Part shown: in pieces, positions 1 through 13,800 of the stretch
Position numbering within the stretch: the stretch's first letter is position 1
How the letters are laid out: each line of letters opens with the position of its first letter
Origin: Ascaris suum
Lineage: Eukaryota; Nematoda; Chromadorea; Rhabditida; Ascarididae
Direction of reading: 5' to 3'
DNA: 64,000 nucleotides
Assembly (NCBI GenBank): GCA_013433145.1
Contig: CM024180.1
Location: 6,018,001-6,082,000 of the forward strand
The notes under the pieces: model-generated
Database searches by the model: none
Seen by the model: only the letters and a program-made list of their open reading frames with translations
What the model was told of the DNA's origin: nothing
Position numbers and translations under genes: made by a program

Positions 1-3000
1 CCACTAAGGCAGCAGCTGGTGAACACCAGAGCTGCACCTGCAGCTCATGGTGAGGCCGGTCATGCTCATCCGGCTGGAATTAAGGTAACATTTAATGTTC
101 ATTTAGAGTTGATTCATGATGATGTGCATGAGGTGAAACGTCGTGATATATTATTCAAGGTATGTGCGCTATGGGCACGTTGTGTTAATAACAAGCGGAA
201 GAATTTGTTGTACACTTTGATCCTTTATGTGTTCCGATTTAATTTATTAATTCCTGAGGAATAAACTGTGTGGCAAGTAGCCTGAAGCTTGAATAGCGTC
301 ATTTCCATAGAGCAGAAAGGAAATTTTAGCCTCAGTTAATCTGTCTTTCTGATGTAATGCTGTAAGCTTAGGAAACTGTTTTAAGTAGCTGGCAGCTGGT
401 CGATTATAAATCCAAATAAAAATCGCTTCGAACATTGTGATATTTTCTTGCTGAAGTGGAAGGGGAGGGGATGTTTGTTTTTTAAACGAAGAAAAGTGTA
501 GTTACAGAGACGTAATACGGATTACGACGGCGAAGTTGATCGGAAGATGTCACGAGCGGATCGCGGTTCAAGACCCCCTTCACCACCGCTGATAACTGTG
601 CCAATGAGACTCAAAGAAAATCCTCCGCAAAAGCCGTACACTTTCATGACAGCCCCACTTATCCAGGTAGTTCCGTTTTGTTTTTTCCTTTTTAAAACAG
701 TTTCATCCCGTTTCGTTTGTGGCTTTATGATTCGAATTCGATCACTTTTTGGCTTAAACGACAGATCGATTGCTTCTTATGACCGGTCCGCAATGTATAA
801 TTCGTAGGTTTTGCACGCGTTTGTGCAGGAAGTATTTGATAGGTAAATGTCCACCATATATGCTAATCCCTTTGAATCAGAGCGAAAATAACGCATCTTT
901 CCAACGTAACATACCTTGATGCTGAAATGGTGGTTTGGTTATGTTTCAGTCTTCGGTTCCCGCTAAATATATGGAGCCGAGACAGATGAGTTATGTGCAG
1001 TCGAGAACGGGCAGACAGCATATGCCTGTTTCGATTCAAACAGCTTCAGCATTGACCCCCAATGCCCCATTAGAATCTCGACACCCAGCTGGAGGGATGC
1101 CAAATACAAATGGAACAGCTTTGCATGGTGTCACTCCTCAGAGCAGCGACTCGGCTACTGGGAGTGAGGAAAGGCGAATCACAAGATTGGCTGCTCAACG
1201 CAAAGTGGTGCATACTATCGAAGAGGATGATGACCCCGTTAGTTTATTGACTCTATTGCTGGCGATATGGAAGTGAAATGTGACTCTCGTTTATGTGTGC
1301 ACATATCAAACTGTGATATGTATCTATTGGGGTCTATGAATGGAAGGCTTACTGTTGGTTTTAACAGTAATCTCAAGTGATAGCACTCCTGAGAGGGAGC
1401 TAGTTGAACGACAAATTTCTTCAGTGAATTTTTCCTCAAGTGTATTTTCTTTTCATGTCATTTCGTACTTGATCGTAAAGTCAACACAGGATCGGTCTGC
1501 AACAATTTTTCATTCGGTGGGAGAGTGATTATCAATAGTAGGTATATATGAAGGCATACTAGAGGATTGTACACGGTATAGGTGGTCTACAACTGCATAC
1601 CGTACTCGCGACTCTCGAAAATATGAAGAGTAATCACATCCAAATCATCTTGCTCACAAAAGGGTGAGCAGAAATTGCAGTCACCGAGTGAAGGTAGATT
1701 TTCATGTCGTTTCGCCAATTGCTGATCGTGCTAATCCATTTTTTGCTATTTTCGATAGTTTTATGAAGTATTTGGGGTTGAGAGGAAGTGTGTCAAAAGA
1801 ATCAAGTTCATTATTAAGCGGGTTATTGGATGAATCAGTATTGACAGCCTGGTGGTTGAGCTGGTGGAAAGATATTATCACGTGCAATAATGAATACTTT
1901 CGAAACTGTACAGGTGAATAAAGTTTGCATCGTAAATTATACAAATGAGTTGAACGATTATGCGCTCATTAAATTGCGCAAGTTGTACTTGTCTTTAAGT
2001 CTAGGCTAATTTTTAGCACATTTTTAGGAGAAAGGGGATGGCTATTACGATGATATCGCTTCATTGATATTGTTTTTGTCTTCGAGGGTTTTGAGCGGTA
2101 ATTTTGACTCCATTCCGTATCTCCTTTCTCTTTACGTTGCCGTTTCAATTCGATTTAATGGGTAGTTTCTTCGTTTTTTTACATTTTACGCTTAAGGCTA
2201 CAGGGTTGAGCGAACTTTCGAGCCGGTGGTTTTTTGGTTGATGGAAAGACGGTATACATAGGTAAGAGGTGGCAGTCGGCTCCAACAATTCCCCGTCTCT
2301 AAATCTCCTTCGAACACTCCTCATTCGCCTCAAGCATGGTCTTTCATGGGGGATCACTGAATAAAGTTATTTGCCTGAAAGGATTTTGAACGTTTCAGTG
2401 ATGTAATCACTATTAGTAATTTTATCGGCGCAATCTAGTAAGAGTGATTGCAGAAAAAAGCAGCAACATCAGAAGGTTGCCTCATAATATACCCGAATGG
2501 TGAACCGGGCGCAGTTCCGGTTCACTTCGCAGATGTGGAGTGTCTCAAACCGGAACAGATGCTCAATGATACTGTGATCGACTTCTTTCTAAAATACATC
2601 CACTGCGAACTTGTTCCGCCTGAAAAGTTTGTTCTCATTTGCTTTCGAGTACCTTACTTGCATATCACATTTGTTGCGTTAACGAATATATTTTGCGATG
2701 GAGCAACCCTTTCAGTTGGAAGGGGGGGGGGGGTGCTCGTTAAAATCAGTATGGTGTTTTCATTTGACTTTATCTTACGATCAATATGTGAAGAAGAAAG
2801 TTTGTGATTGTATTTCATTGATCGCATTATGATGATTACGTCACTTGCTTGCACAATTGATGAATTGTTTTTTTTATACCTTTGACTCCCTTCCTCCCCC
2901 CCCCCCTCCCTCCTTCCCCCCAGAATCGTTATCCAGGTTGCCTCAATGATTGTCGAATATATTACCAAATTTTGTTTCATACATCTATTGATGGAATCTG

Positions 3001-6000
3001 ATCACTGTGGTAGGCATGGCCGGCTGGTAAAGTAGTTTTAGTTTTTTCTCGTATGTTAAAGATGAGACCGATTCAGTGATTTTAGGCATCTCATATTTAG
3101 CTAAATTCTTTTTGCTCATCGGAACCGTGTTATCATTAATGTGGAGAAATTATTTCATTGTAAAATGTGATAAGAGGGATGAGAACGGTGCCGACGGGTT
3201 ACTGTCGCAACTTTTAAATCGATATTGAGCGATCGTTTAGTAATTAAGGGTCATTACACATGGAACATCTACAAAATGATTGCCTAATAGCCGTCATGTT
3301 GGGATAATTGAATGGGGACGTCGTGATGAACCTATGTAACAATTCGCTAATATTTCAGTGCTCATGTGTTTGTTATTTCTGTTTCGTTTTCCTTTTAGGC
3401 GGCCTTCGATATTCATATTCAGTTCGTTTTTCTATGGGAAGTTGACGAACAACAATGGAAATAATCCTCCACACACAGCGGCTGCACGAAATAAATGGGT
3501 TTGTTTGTTCATAAGGAAACCATGTTTGGAGTTTTATGATGGGGTAGTGAAGTTTTGAGTAATTGTTTGCGTGGAAGAGGAGCATATGAGGACGTGGTCG
3601 GCGAGGAGAGGACGGAGAAAACACTCATTTAGACGGTTGGAAGAATTTTTGTCTGCTTTCAGGGACCGTAGAACTAGCTAATTACTCCTTCACCCTGAGT
3701 TCTGATCGTTTGTAGATATATTCATACTACTGGCGGGCGTCGTTGACACCAGCTCGTCAACAATTATCCTCCTATATATCTTCGTGAACATAGTTGTTGG
3801 CTGGAGAGTCCACATGTGGAAGGCGAGGGGAGGGGTAGAAAAAAGACGATGGGGGTACGTGCATTCCTTTGAAGACGAGATAAACGCTTCATTTTTTTTC
3901 GTACGGAATCAGCCAAATCGGTCAGAATTTTGTACCGGTTGTTTTGCGGTAAGTGTGAACTTGTGCCGTTGTTCGGGGTGAATACCTCGCTGCTAGCAGG
4001 AAAAAAGCTGCGATCGGTACCATGTGACTGAGGAATGAGAGCTGATCGGAACGCGCACTTTAATTGCATTCTTTTTTTCCGGAATTTGAGCTTTTCGTAC
4101 AATAATATGAATGGCCGTGAATTGTCTATAGCAAGAGCGTTTTGGTTACTGCCAGTGTTGAGGGTTATTATCTCTAATTGTGATGCCCTTAAACGACCAT
4201 ATTGTCATGCTTCATTTATAGTAATATATGGGGTTATTGATATTATAACGTTAATTCTTTTTTTTTGCAGATTGTTTCCAACTATAAATCGGTCCGAACG
4301 TGGACTAAGAATGTCGATTTGTTCAGCAAGGATTATATTGTTGTCCCTATCAACGAAGATATTCATTGGTTGGTTTTGCTTTGATGAAATCAGAGGCAGA
4401 AGGAGAGTAAAACTCTATAATGATAAAGAGGATAGTTTTGAAAGGGAGCGAGGAGGTTGAGTGATAAGCATGCGCGAAACAGTGATCAGATTTGCTTCGT
4501 GGAAATGGAGGAGATTGTAGTATTCGACTTTGTGGGAAGTGATTTTTCGAAATGGAGATTAAGGCATGCTACCTGCTGGTGCGGGGGCGGCGTTCGAGTA
4601 GTTGCCTCCTCCTCCCTGTGACGAAAAGGAGAGGGAGGCTTATCTCTCTCAATAACAGGAAATTCAGACCACGAGCGAATTTTATTTGCATTAATTTTGA
4701 AATTTTTTGGTTTTTGGGTTCCATATTTGAACGGTTGTTTTCCCGTGTGATGTTTTCTTTGAAAGGTTGCTCTGGAATGGTAGATTGTTGGTAATGTAAC
4801 CATATTTGTGCTTGTTACATTTGATGAAGGTTAGGGAACGATATATTACGTTGTCCTCGATTGAATTTTACTGTTTGGTTTGGGTTAGTCGGCAGTCAGT
4901 ATTTTTCTACCAAAATGAGACCCGAGAAGGACCTTAATCGAGTTTTCGTTGCTTCCTGATTGAATGCTTTATTCAGGTAGCTTTCAGGTATTTGGCAATA
5001 ATCGCACATCCTTGGGCTGCTTTAGTGGATTCGGCCAGTTCGAATGGAGGGTTGAAGAAGACGCAGATTATCATTTTGGACTCTCTCATCGACAACCTCG
5101 ATCCGAAAAGGCATCTTTCGTAGTATCAGCTGAATTTTCTTCTTTGCATGAGAAGGGTAAAGGGATGTTGCGCTGAAGAGATCGGATAAGAAGAGATATA
5201 TCAAGGAATTCTCTAATCTGCTGGATTTTGCACAAGTTGGGGAGTAACAAGCAAAGAGAACGTGAATGTTTAGTTCATGTGACAGAAATTAGTGAGCATT
5301 TAACGACGATTGCCTCTAAGCCGCTTAAATAAATTTGGCCAGTGTAAACTTTTTCTTAGTAAGTAAAGGGCAAGATGTACTGCAAAAAAGTAGTGAAATA
5401 GGGAAGTTGGCGGTGGGTTGCAAAGTAATATTTTTCACTTGAAGCTTAAAAGCTGACAGGTTTTCTAAGTTTTCAGCGTTTTGGAGCGATACTCCAGACG
5501 TAACGACGAATTCGGATTTAGTTGGAAATTATATAGGAAAGTATTAGAATTGTACCACAAGAAATGATATTTTTGTAATCCGTTACTACTTCATTTCTCT
5601 TTTACTTCTTCGGGAGGTGGGACCTTGTAAAAGTGGACAAATATATTTCCGGAGTTGGGATCTTATAAAAGTGGATAAAAAATCTTCCGGAGGTATAACC
5701 GTATTTAAAAAAAGAGGTAAAAGAATACTTTCATTTGCAGAAAGTATACGGCACCGATTCTGAGGGATTATCTGGAATGTGAATATAACGATAAGCGAAA
5801 GCAGAAGGCACCACCTGGAGAGAGCTTTCTCAAGAGCCGAGTGGAAAAGGTGTGTGAGAGTCGATAAATCTTTCATTTGAGGGTAAAACAACTCTTTGCC
5901 ATGGATTTTTATCAGGAAACATTGAAGAGTTTTTAGCTCTTTGATGACCTCGACCGGAAAACACTAGGACACAGACCACACCGTTTCATGGTTTTCCGGG

Positions 6001-7891
6001 TTTCTGTGTTTTTCGATATTTTATAGTATTCAAACTGTCATGTTTACTTATTGATGGAAAATGAGAAAGAAGAGAAATCATGCAAGCATTTCTAGTGGTT
6101 TCTTTGTCGTGTAAGGTGATTGAGGTTGATTCAGTCCGTTTTTATTGGTTTTTGTTTTGAATTTCAGGTAGTACCACGTGGAGTGCCTCAACAAAGGAAT
6201 TATACTGATTGCGGTTTATTCTTGTTGAAATATGCGGAATGTTTCCTTACGAAGCCACCTTTGGTGAGTTTGAATTCGTCGTTTTTTCCTTTTTGTTTTT
6301 TTTTGGGGGGGGGGGGGGGAGAGTAGTTTTTTTTCATATATTATGATAAGGTGTAGTGAAAGCACCACATCATAATAGTTTATGTTGTGACGATCACCTC
6401 TACCTGTATATTGCTATTCGTAGTTGGTGGCCCGGAAGTACCATTACTCTAATAGGCATACGAAAGCCGATTTCCATGGAAGTGATTCTCATTCATATAA
6501 ATATGGTCTGGATTTCTTGAAGCATTTTCAACAAAATCTTTGGTTTCCTTTCAAAGAAAAGACCTTTTTAAAGCGACGATCTTATCATATAGAAGTATGC
6601 ACTGAAAGTATAGGTTTTTTTTATTAGCTAAAATTGTATAGGTAGGAGCTAACGATAAAATGAAATTGTCGAAATTTATCGGCTTTGAGAATTGGATCGT
6701 TGAATTGCTAAAGAGATTGAATGGAACTGTGAGGGATGAATGCTAAAATTTTTAGTTGGTGACACGATCGGATTCGTTTCTTCGTTGGTATCCACGATTC
6801 AATATCAAACATATGCGTAACTCGATTCTGCAAAAGGTTCGATCGTTATGCGAAGTGGAAAAATGGACAATGTATGAGCGATTTTCCGAGATGCGTGGTG
6901 AACTAACGCCAGCGATTGAGATGTTGTCACCGACGACGGCCACAGCGATTGTGCCTTTCCGGTCCCGTAAGTCATCGACTTGATTTTGCAGTGGATGGGA
7001 CAAAAGGGTTATGTCATTAGCAGTGATGCCGCATGGCACGTCATTACCCTGATAGACTGTTAAAGAGAGGGTATATCAGAAGACGGAAGTGATAATATTT
7101 TTAACAGTATGGATTGAGTGGTGCTGCCCGTGGATTGCTGATTCTATTTATGCTTGTTGATGCCGGCATTTCCGTCTTCTTGCTACTTCTAAGTCATGAG
7201 AATGAAAGCTGTCTTAACGACGCTTCATAGTCGTTATTTTTATTTTTATTCGTTTGCATTTTTAAGCATTATTTTATTATTTATGAGATCATTGCTTCCT
7301 CTGTGGGACTGTTGTTGATATTTTACGCAGCATCCTTGATGTCCTTCTTTCTTGGACAAGTCCTTCTTCCTCAGATACCGTCGGAACAAAGGTTCTTGCG
7401 AGAGCGTAGTAGAAAGGAGCAGGAAAACAGCGGTTTGAAAGCGCAGGTTTCATGGAGGAGAGCATATAGGTTGTGTGTTGTGAGGATCAAAATCTACTGG
7501 ATGGTGATGCAGGAGAAGACATGTTATTTCTCAAAGCAATTCAACAAATTTCCGATTGTTACAGAAAACTTTACACCTATTCCCCCCCCCCCCTTCGCTT
7601 TCCTCACGTTCATTTACGTCATTTCTTATTCTACAGTATCTCTGAAAAAATGTACACCATCTTTGCTCTTTTTCATTAAAGTATTTAGTGACGAAATAGG
7701 GAGCTTTATTTGAAATGAATCCTTTTGGAGGGGAACACTTTTATGTCGCCAAGAATATTTTCTTACTTACTTCATCAGTTTTGTCACAAGCGAGGCATTT
7801 TTTAGCATCTCCGAAGCCACGTCTTCGATCCTATAGCACCGGCGACGAGGAGGAGCGGCAGACAAATATTCGGCGGCCGATGACTCCGTAA
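1..7891 (+). CDS. ulp-2: SENP6/7-class SUMO protease (Ulp2-like), 5' partial
   Basis: Cysteine protease that removes SUMO, mainly poly-SUMO chains in the SENP6/7 branch, from nuclear proteins. Exons with matching phases: 1-84, 508-666, 950-1237, 2454-2626, 3399-3498, 4271-4368, 4988-5119, 5741-5849, 6168-6263, 6756-6966, 7806-7891 (511 visible residues). The first about 180 residues are a polar, low-complexity leader. The C48 domain follows: LNDTVIDFFLKY, then IFSSFFYGKLT, then VRTWT, the SENP6/7 signature order. The catalytic triad is visible: His in INEDIHWYLA (visible residue about 300, with the next Trp codon split by an intron), Asp in IILDSL (about 332), Cys in NYTDCGLFLLKY (about 396), with the oxyanion Gln in PQQ just upstream. 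A WYPRFNIKHMR segment closes the domain. The loop insertions typical of vertebrate SENP6/7 are short here. The start lies outside the window; an ATG at 547 is in frame but probably internal. The closest C. elegans relative should be ulp-2. Protease identity is very sure; the first two exons are less so. Confidence 0.92.
5613..5710. repeat. 38-bp tandem repeat in ulp-2 intron
   Basis: Two full 38-bp units (5613-5650, 5651-5688) and a 22-bp partial third. Each unit opens GGAGKTGGGA and carries TTRTAAAAGTGGA. The array ends about 30 bases before the acceptor of the exon at 5741. Confidence 0.85.
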
Positions 7892-10865
7892 TGAGCTTGC
7901 TGCAGGACTAACGGCGAGCCCTTTGACCTTTGTGATCTCAGGCGATCATTGGTCACCTTTTAAGCTGGGTGTTGGTTTATTGCTGTGCTGTACTTAAATT
8001 TAGCGTTTATGCATATGCGGTTGAAGTGCTCCTGTATTTCTCAGTTCATGAACGTCAAAAAGAGATGAGAATGAAATTTTATATGTATTTCTTATATTAC
8101 GACATTGTGATGTTCTCATCTCAGTGTTCTTCAAGGTACTTGTAAAAACTGATATAAACTTTTAGCTCTGCTTGTGAATTGATCCAGGTTGACTCAGGTG
8201 ATATTGCCCTTTGACCCATGATCTTTGGTTTTTTGGTTGGTGGTGCGAGAAACCTTCAAAAGTTTAGCAAGGTTGCTTGAGGGGCGAGGGGAGGAGAGCG
8301 ATTTCAGCAACTGCATCTTATATGAAGCGGGTACGATTTGCACCCCGCCATTTGTTATGTATACTTAAGTGATGTTTTCTTTACTTTTTCATTCGATTGA
8401 TAGTGAATATTTAAGACATTTGGTTGTATATTTCTGTATGAACTTATTGTATCATAGCAATGAGACCATTTTTACACATTATAAGCATAAATCGAACCGG
8501 AAATAATTTCTCTTTACGTTTTCATATGGTTTTGCGTTGTCTTTTTTCCCACGTTTTGTCTTTCTGCGTGGTCGAATCCTCTCTTCTTCCTGTTTCATTT
8601 CTCTCTCCTCTTTCATTCTATCCCTCCCTCTCGCCTAACACCTCTTCCTCCCCTTCTCTTTGTATCTTTCCTCCAAGTTCATTTTCTCTTGTTCCATCTC
8701 TAGTTTCACGATTTCATGGAAGCACTTTTATGTGGACGATGAAAGCTGACCAACTGTCCCTTATCGATGGCAACTTCATCCTCGAACAATTTGTTCGTTA
8801 TTTGGTGTCGTTATGACTTCTACCGTTGCTGTCATTACCTTTGCCCTCACCCTTCCCCGCTTCTTTATCGTTCTCCTCGTTCCCAGTTATCGCACCTCTG
8901 CTTCCCTGTTATCACCCCTCCCACCTTCCCAGTTATAATTTTTTGCTCCTTTTTGCCCGTTGTTGTTCTTCCCTCTCCTTGTTATTATTCTTCGCCTCAC
9001 CCTTGTTATCATTCTGTCTCCCATTCCTGTTATTCTTCCTTCCTCCTGTTATCACTCCCACTCCTGCATGCCTTTGCGCCTGCTCCCTCTCGGCTCCTTC
9101 TCAACATGTTCTTGGTTCCTAAATACAAATTCTTTAGTAGTAGATTACTTATCCATCTCTCAAACGGTTCACTGAGTACTTTTATTCTTGATTTATATAT
9201 GACTATGTTCCGAGCAGTTAAATATATGTATTACTGCTTTCCAAGTGGGAATTTGTTTTCCACCTTATTGTTTTATTTTGCCTTTTATACTCTTGAACTC
9301 ATTAATGATGCAGTAATTCATTTAAATTAGATTGTTTTATAATATTAAGTGATCGGGATTTGGAGAGACTAGAGGACATTGCAATGACGGGTCTTGTTTT
9401 ATTGACAATCGGATGACTGAGTAATATTTCATTCACAAAATTCGTATTTGATCGCCGAATTTTCTCATGTCGTATTTCTTTTCCTCAGTTATTTTGCGCA
9501 TGTTATTACTGGTTTTTTTTATTGGCTAGTAATAATAAAAGAGGTTTTTAACATAGAAAGGGTTGGGGTATTCTATGGTTGGTTTTATTTATATAACAGC
9601 TTAACCGCCCAATGAAAATATATTAATTACCGAGTTCTGGTTGGTGCAAATCGACTTCCTTTTGGTTATTATTGAGGGTACGAGAGGTCTTGTCTTTTTT
9701 TAAAATAGGATTCTGATTTTATTCAATCGATTTGAGGTATTTTTATTGTTCTTTTAGGCTTATATCCGATCACATTTATGGGATTTTTTTTATTACTCAC
9801 ATTTTTGATGTATCGTTGAGAATTTTCAATTTATTTTTGTGTATTTGTTTCATTGTTTTTTTTTTAATTCTTTTATTCTTTAATAAAATCACTTTGTACG
9901 ATTTTCATCGCTTTTTTTTCCCCGAGAATATTAGGGCGTTTTTTTCCGCCTTAAATTGGAATATTTTTCGACATTTGTTCATTTTTATGATTGTTGAGGA
10001 AAGCAAGGAAATCGGCAGATGTGGCAAGAAAACGCTTCGTTTCTACGCCGATTCGGATGCATTTCAATACGAGCTGCTTAGATGCGGCAAAAGCGCTTTG
10101 TTAACGAGGGTTCTTTGTTGCGTACGGTCTTTTCTTAGCCCTATCGTCGTGTCGGCGTCTGTGGTGTATGTCGAAGTCTGTTAGTTTGAAGTCTGGAACA
10201 AAGTCTCGAGCTAGAATCACACAATCAATTCGTTATAAAATACCGCATAGGGCAGCGTTATATGCAGATTGTTAGCTTGCTCTACTACTAAGTTTTAGAC
10301 GACTCGCAGATGATGAAATGTGCTAAGAAATTTTGCATGCATTTTATGCTTGATTAATTTATATTTCTATTGAGTTTTAACTGAGAATGAACTTATCATG
10401 AGGTAGGTTTTTCTGAGTGGTTAGATCGCTCGAAATATAAAGAGTTTGTTCTGCATGTTTCGTGATTTGTCGGCAATTTATGAAACCGGTTGATCTGATG
10501 AGAGATTTGGGAAAGCGCATATTGTGCTATCTTCTGCGTTACTCTAATTCATTTCGCTGTATTCGTCATATGGCTTTGCGTTGTTGTTCAGCGTTCTACA
10601 AAATAATATACGATGTTGGTTATTGCTGCCCACAAGCGGATATTACCAATGGGTTATTTTTCACCTGTCGCAGTTGCTTTTTTACTTAAGAGGCGCTTGA
10701 CAGTGGCCAGATGCTTACCGTTGGATTACACCGGTTAGTTAACTGCAGAGTGCTTAGCATAGATCGATGGCGATCCGCATCGACACTAGGTTGCAATCAA
10801 CTTGTGGCAGTGATTTCAGCTGAATTGATTTGGTGATCGGTGAACCGAATCGGTGTAGAACAACC
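7892..10865. other. Intergenic, no supportable gene
   Basis: Between the protease stop and the proteasome start. The open frames here come from low-complexity pyrimidine or T-rich DNA, lack splice-linked partners and resemble no family I know. A TTTCAG ending at 10819, 46 bases before the proteasome ATG, may be a trans-splice or 5'UTR acceptor. Confidence 0.6.
8880..9066. repeat. Degenerate CCTGTTATCAC pyrimidine repeat
   Basis: The core CCYTGTTATCA or CCAGTTAT recurs about seven times at roughly 20 to 35-base spacing inside a C/T-rich strand. It accounts for the overlapping pyrimidine open frames in this stretch. Confidence 0.65.
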
Positions 10866-13800
10866 ATGTCGATAATGAGCTATAATGGTGGCACTATTCT
10901 CGCAATGGCAGGAAATGAGTGTGTCTGTATTGCAACCGATCTTCGTCTTGGTGAACAAATGACCACGATTGCGACCAACGTTAAAAAGGTGGGTAATGCT
11001 TACAAATTCGCTGTTAAAAGATAGGCAGTGGAAGATTTTTAGGAATTAGTGGATGGGAAAGGAATAGAAAAAAAAAACTTCTGTAAATTGATCGGAGAAA
11101 TTGGAGCCTTCCTTGAAATTTAAAGAAATCCGAGATTTTTTTGAATTCTATTTTTAGATTCCAACAGCGATATTCAAAATACCGATAATTTTGGTCACTA
11201 GTTTCTAGGCGGGGCTTTTCGAAGTGGGGGACGGGGAGAGCGAAAGAATGTGCTGAGCAGAAAGATTTTTAAAAAATATTTGTGGTACTTGTGAAATAGG
11301 TGAGCTTTTAGTTTTTTTTAACCAATCGGGTCGTCGATGTTTGAATTGGCCCGCTTAGGTTCTTTATGACGACATTTAGCTTAGATACTTTCAAGGTGTT
11401 AGGCGTCTATATCCGACTGGTTTAACGAAGATTTTCATTACATGAAAGTTCATGGAACGATTTAAGGTGTGAATTTGCTCAGATTGCATGGGCGTTTATT
11501 TGTTGACGTTTTCATTCGCTAAGCTGCGTTTTTACTAAAGAACTCTTAAGCTTGGTTTGATAAGGCGCAACTTTGTCAAGGAGACACGTGCTCCATCTTT
11601 TCTATTGTTTCATCTTCGCTTTTCTGGTTTTATTTGGTAGATTTACTTTTTGTGTTTGGATCTTAATCAAAATTTTGACTTGATTTTATCTGATGTGTAC
11701 CTTTTTCTCAGGTATGCTCACAGAATGGGCAGGTAAGGAAATAAGCGATTGAATGGATTTCAGAAAAGTGCATTAACAATTTGTATAGGAATTCGAGCTT
11801 ACTAGCTGAATTTTACAGTCACCTACAATTCGGTTTTTGCATTTGGATGGTTCGGCAATTGGGTGGTCTAAACTATGAGCCTCTGTCTGATTGCTAGAGC
11901 GAAATTTTGTGATCTACTGTGCCGATTTCATTGAAGGAACAACTGAATGAACGGCAGAATTGGTCTGGCACTAATTTAATATCCGAGTGATTTGGTTGAT
12001 GGGCCTACAGGCGCGGTTATTAACAGGCAGGTAAAAAGCGGAGGACAGGTTTGCAGTAAAATATTCCTGTCTAGTGTTATTGTTTTCTGCGATCATTTTA
12101 TCGAATTTCAGGTGCATAAGTTGGGTGACAGAGTTTATATCGGGCTCGGTGGGTTCTATTCAGATGCGAAAACGGTACTCGACAAGATCTTGTTCAGGAA
12201 AAACTTATATGAATTGCGAGAAAATAGGAAAATCAAGCCTGAGGTGAGTATGAGAATATGAGGGTCATTTATTCTGCGCATGAACCACGACGCCGTCTGG
12301 TTTTTGGTACAGGTTGATCGCTCAAGCTTGGACATTTTTGCCGTGGCGCGATCCTTGCGATAATGTGACAGAACTACCAAGGTTTTAGGCTGCAGAGGTT
12401 TTGCTATTAGCTCTATGATGAAAGTTGGTGTGCATTAAATTTTTTGACGATTGGCGGCCAGCTTCGGTGTTCACCGAATTCTTCAGGAGTCTCAGCAAAC
12501 ATCAAAATGGCGCCAGTCGGTGGTTAACAAGGAAATTTTTTAACTGCTGACACTAATTACGTTGTCTGGGAGGTGCTACGCATGCTGTCTCAACTCACTT
12601 GCTCAGCTGTATTTCTCGCTTTGATGACCTGAATTACCTGAAATCTGATTTATGTTAACGGAAGAAATGAGAATGGAAAGTACCAAAAAATTTCACGCAT
12701 CGCTAATTGGCTTCTTCCCGACCTGTGGCTTCTTTCTGATCTTGCGTGGTGGATATATCTGATCTTACCGATCGTTTTTCGCTATTTTTTATTTTGAATT
12801 GACAGCAAAGTTGAACAGAACAAGAAGAATGTAAAGTGCGACCGAAATATTCTCGTTTCATATTTGTACTCAGTCTGTCGTAATTTCTTTGAGGCCGTTT
12901 CAAATTGGAAGGGTCAGGAGGATGCGTATTTTATAGGTGAATGTGCACACAACTAGAGATGAATCGTTCTAGGGGAGGGGAAGAGAGGGAGTCAAGTCTC
13001 ATGGTTAGACGCTGCAGGAATGGTTTTCAAGAATAGCAAATAAAGTTGCAGAACATTCTCTCCTTGAGAAGACGGAGTTCGCGGACTTTCTTAGGTTCCT
13101 GAGCTTGCAGAAAACTTTCTCAGAGGGAATCCCTGAGCACATGCTTCGAAAGGTTGTCGAGGAACTTATGAATGGCCGTCAAGAAGCTGTCGGTGTCGTT
13201 CTTGTTACGAGGATGGAGCGTTGTAGTGTTGTTTTTATTTGCCTGTGGTAAAAAAAACGCTAAAAACTTGTTTCTAGGAACTCTCCACAGATTTTTTTAA
13301 AAAATTTGACTTTCCAGATTTGAAAAGTTCAGTTTCAGCGTTTTTTTTTAAATGATAGGGAATAGATGGATTTCTTTGATTTCAGGTGGCGGCAACTATG
13401 ATCTCAAATTTGCTCTATCAGCATCGTTTCGGCGGTTATTTGACGGAACCGTTAGTGGCGGGTCTCGATCCCGTCACCAATAAGGCATACATTTGCGGAA
13501 TGGATACGATTGGTTGCATTGCTGCACCGAAAGATTTCGTTGCGGTCGGTACGGGGACCGAATATTTACTCGGCGTTTGTGAGGGTGAACCATTTAAGGA
13601 TTTATTTTATTACGATAGAGGATAAGGAGGGGGAGGGAAGAGACGGAACGAAGAGATGAAGTGCTCTTTCTTGATAAAAGACTTTAGGTATTCGTTATTC
13701 CGTGAAGGTGACGCGAAATGATATCCGCTATAGAGATTCGGTGAAATTTCGGGTGATTTAGTCTAGGACCGGAGTCGTTGACAGCATGGCGCTTCTGTCT

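Noticed and set aside
8767..9330. 187-codon open frame on the plus strand
   Set aside because: Pyrimidine-rich low-complexity DNA; overlapping frames are equally open and no family or splice context is visible.
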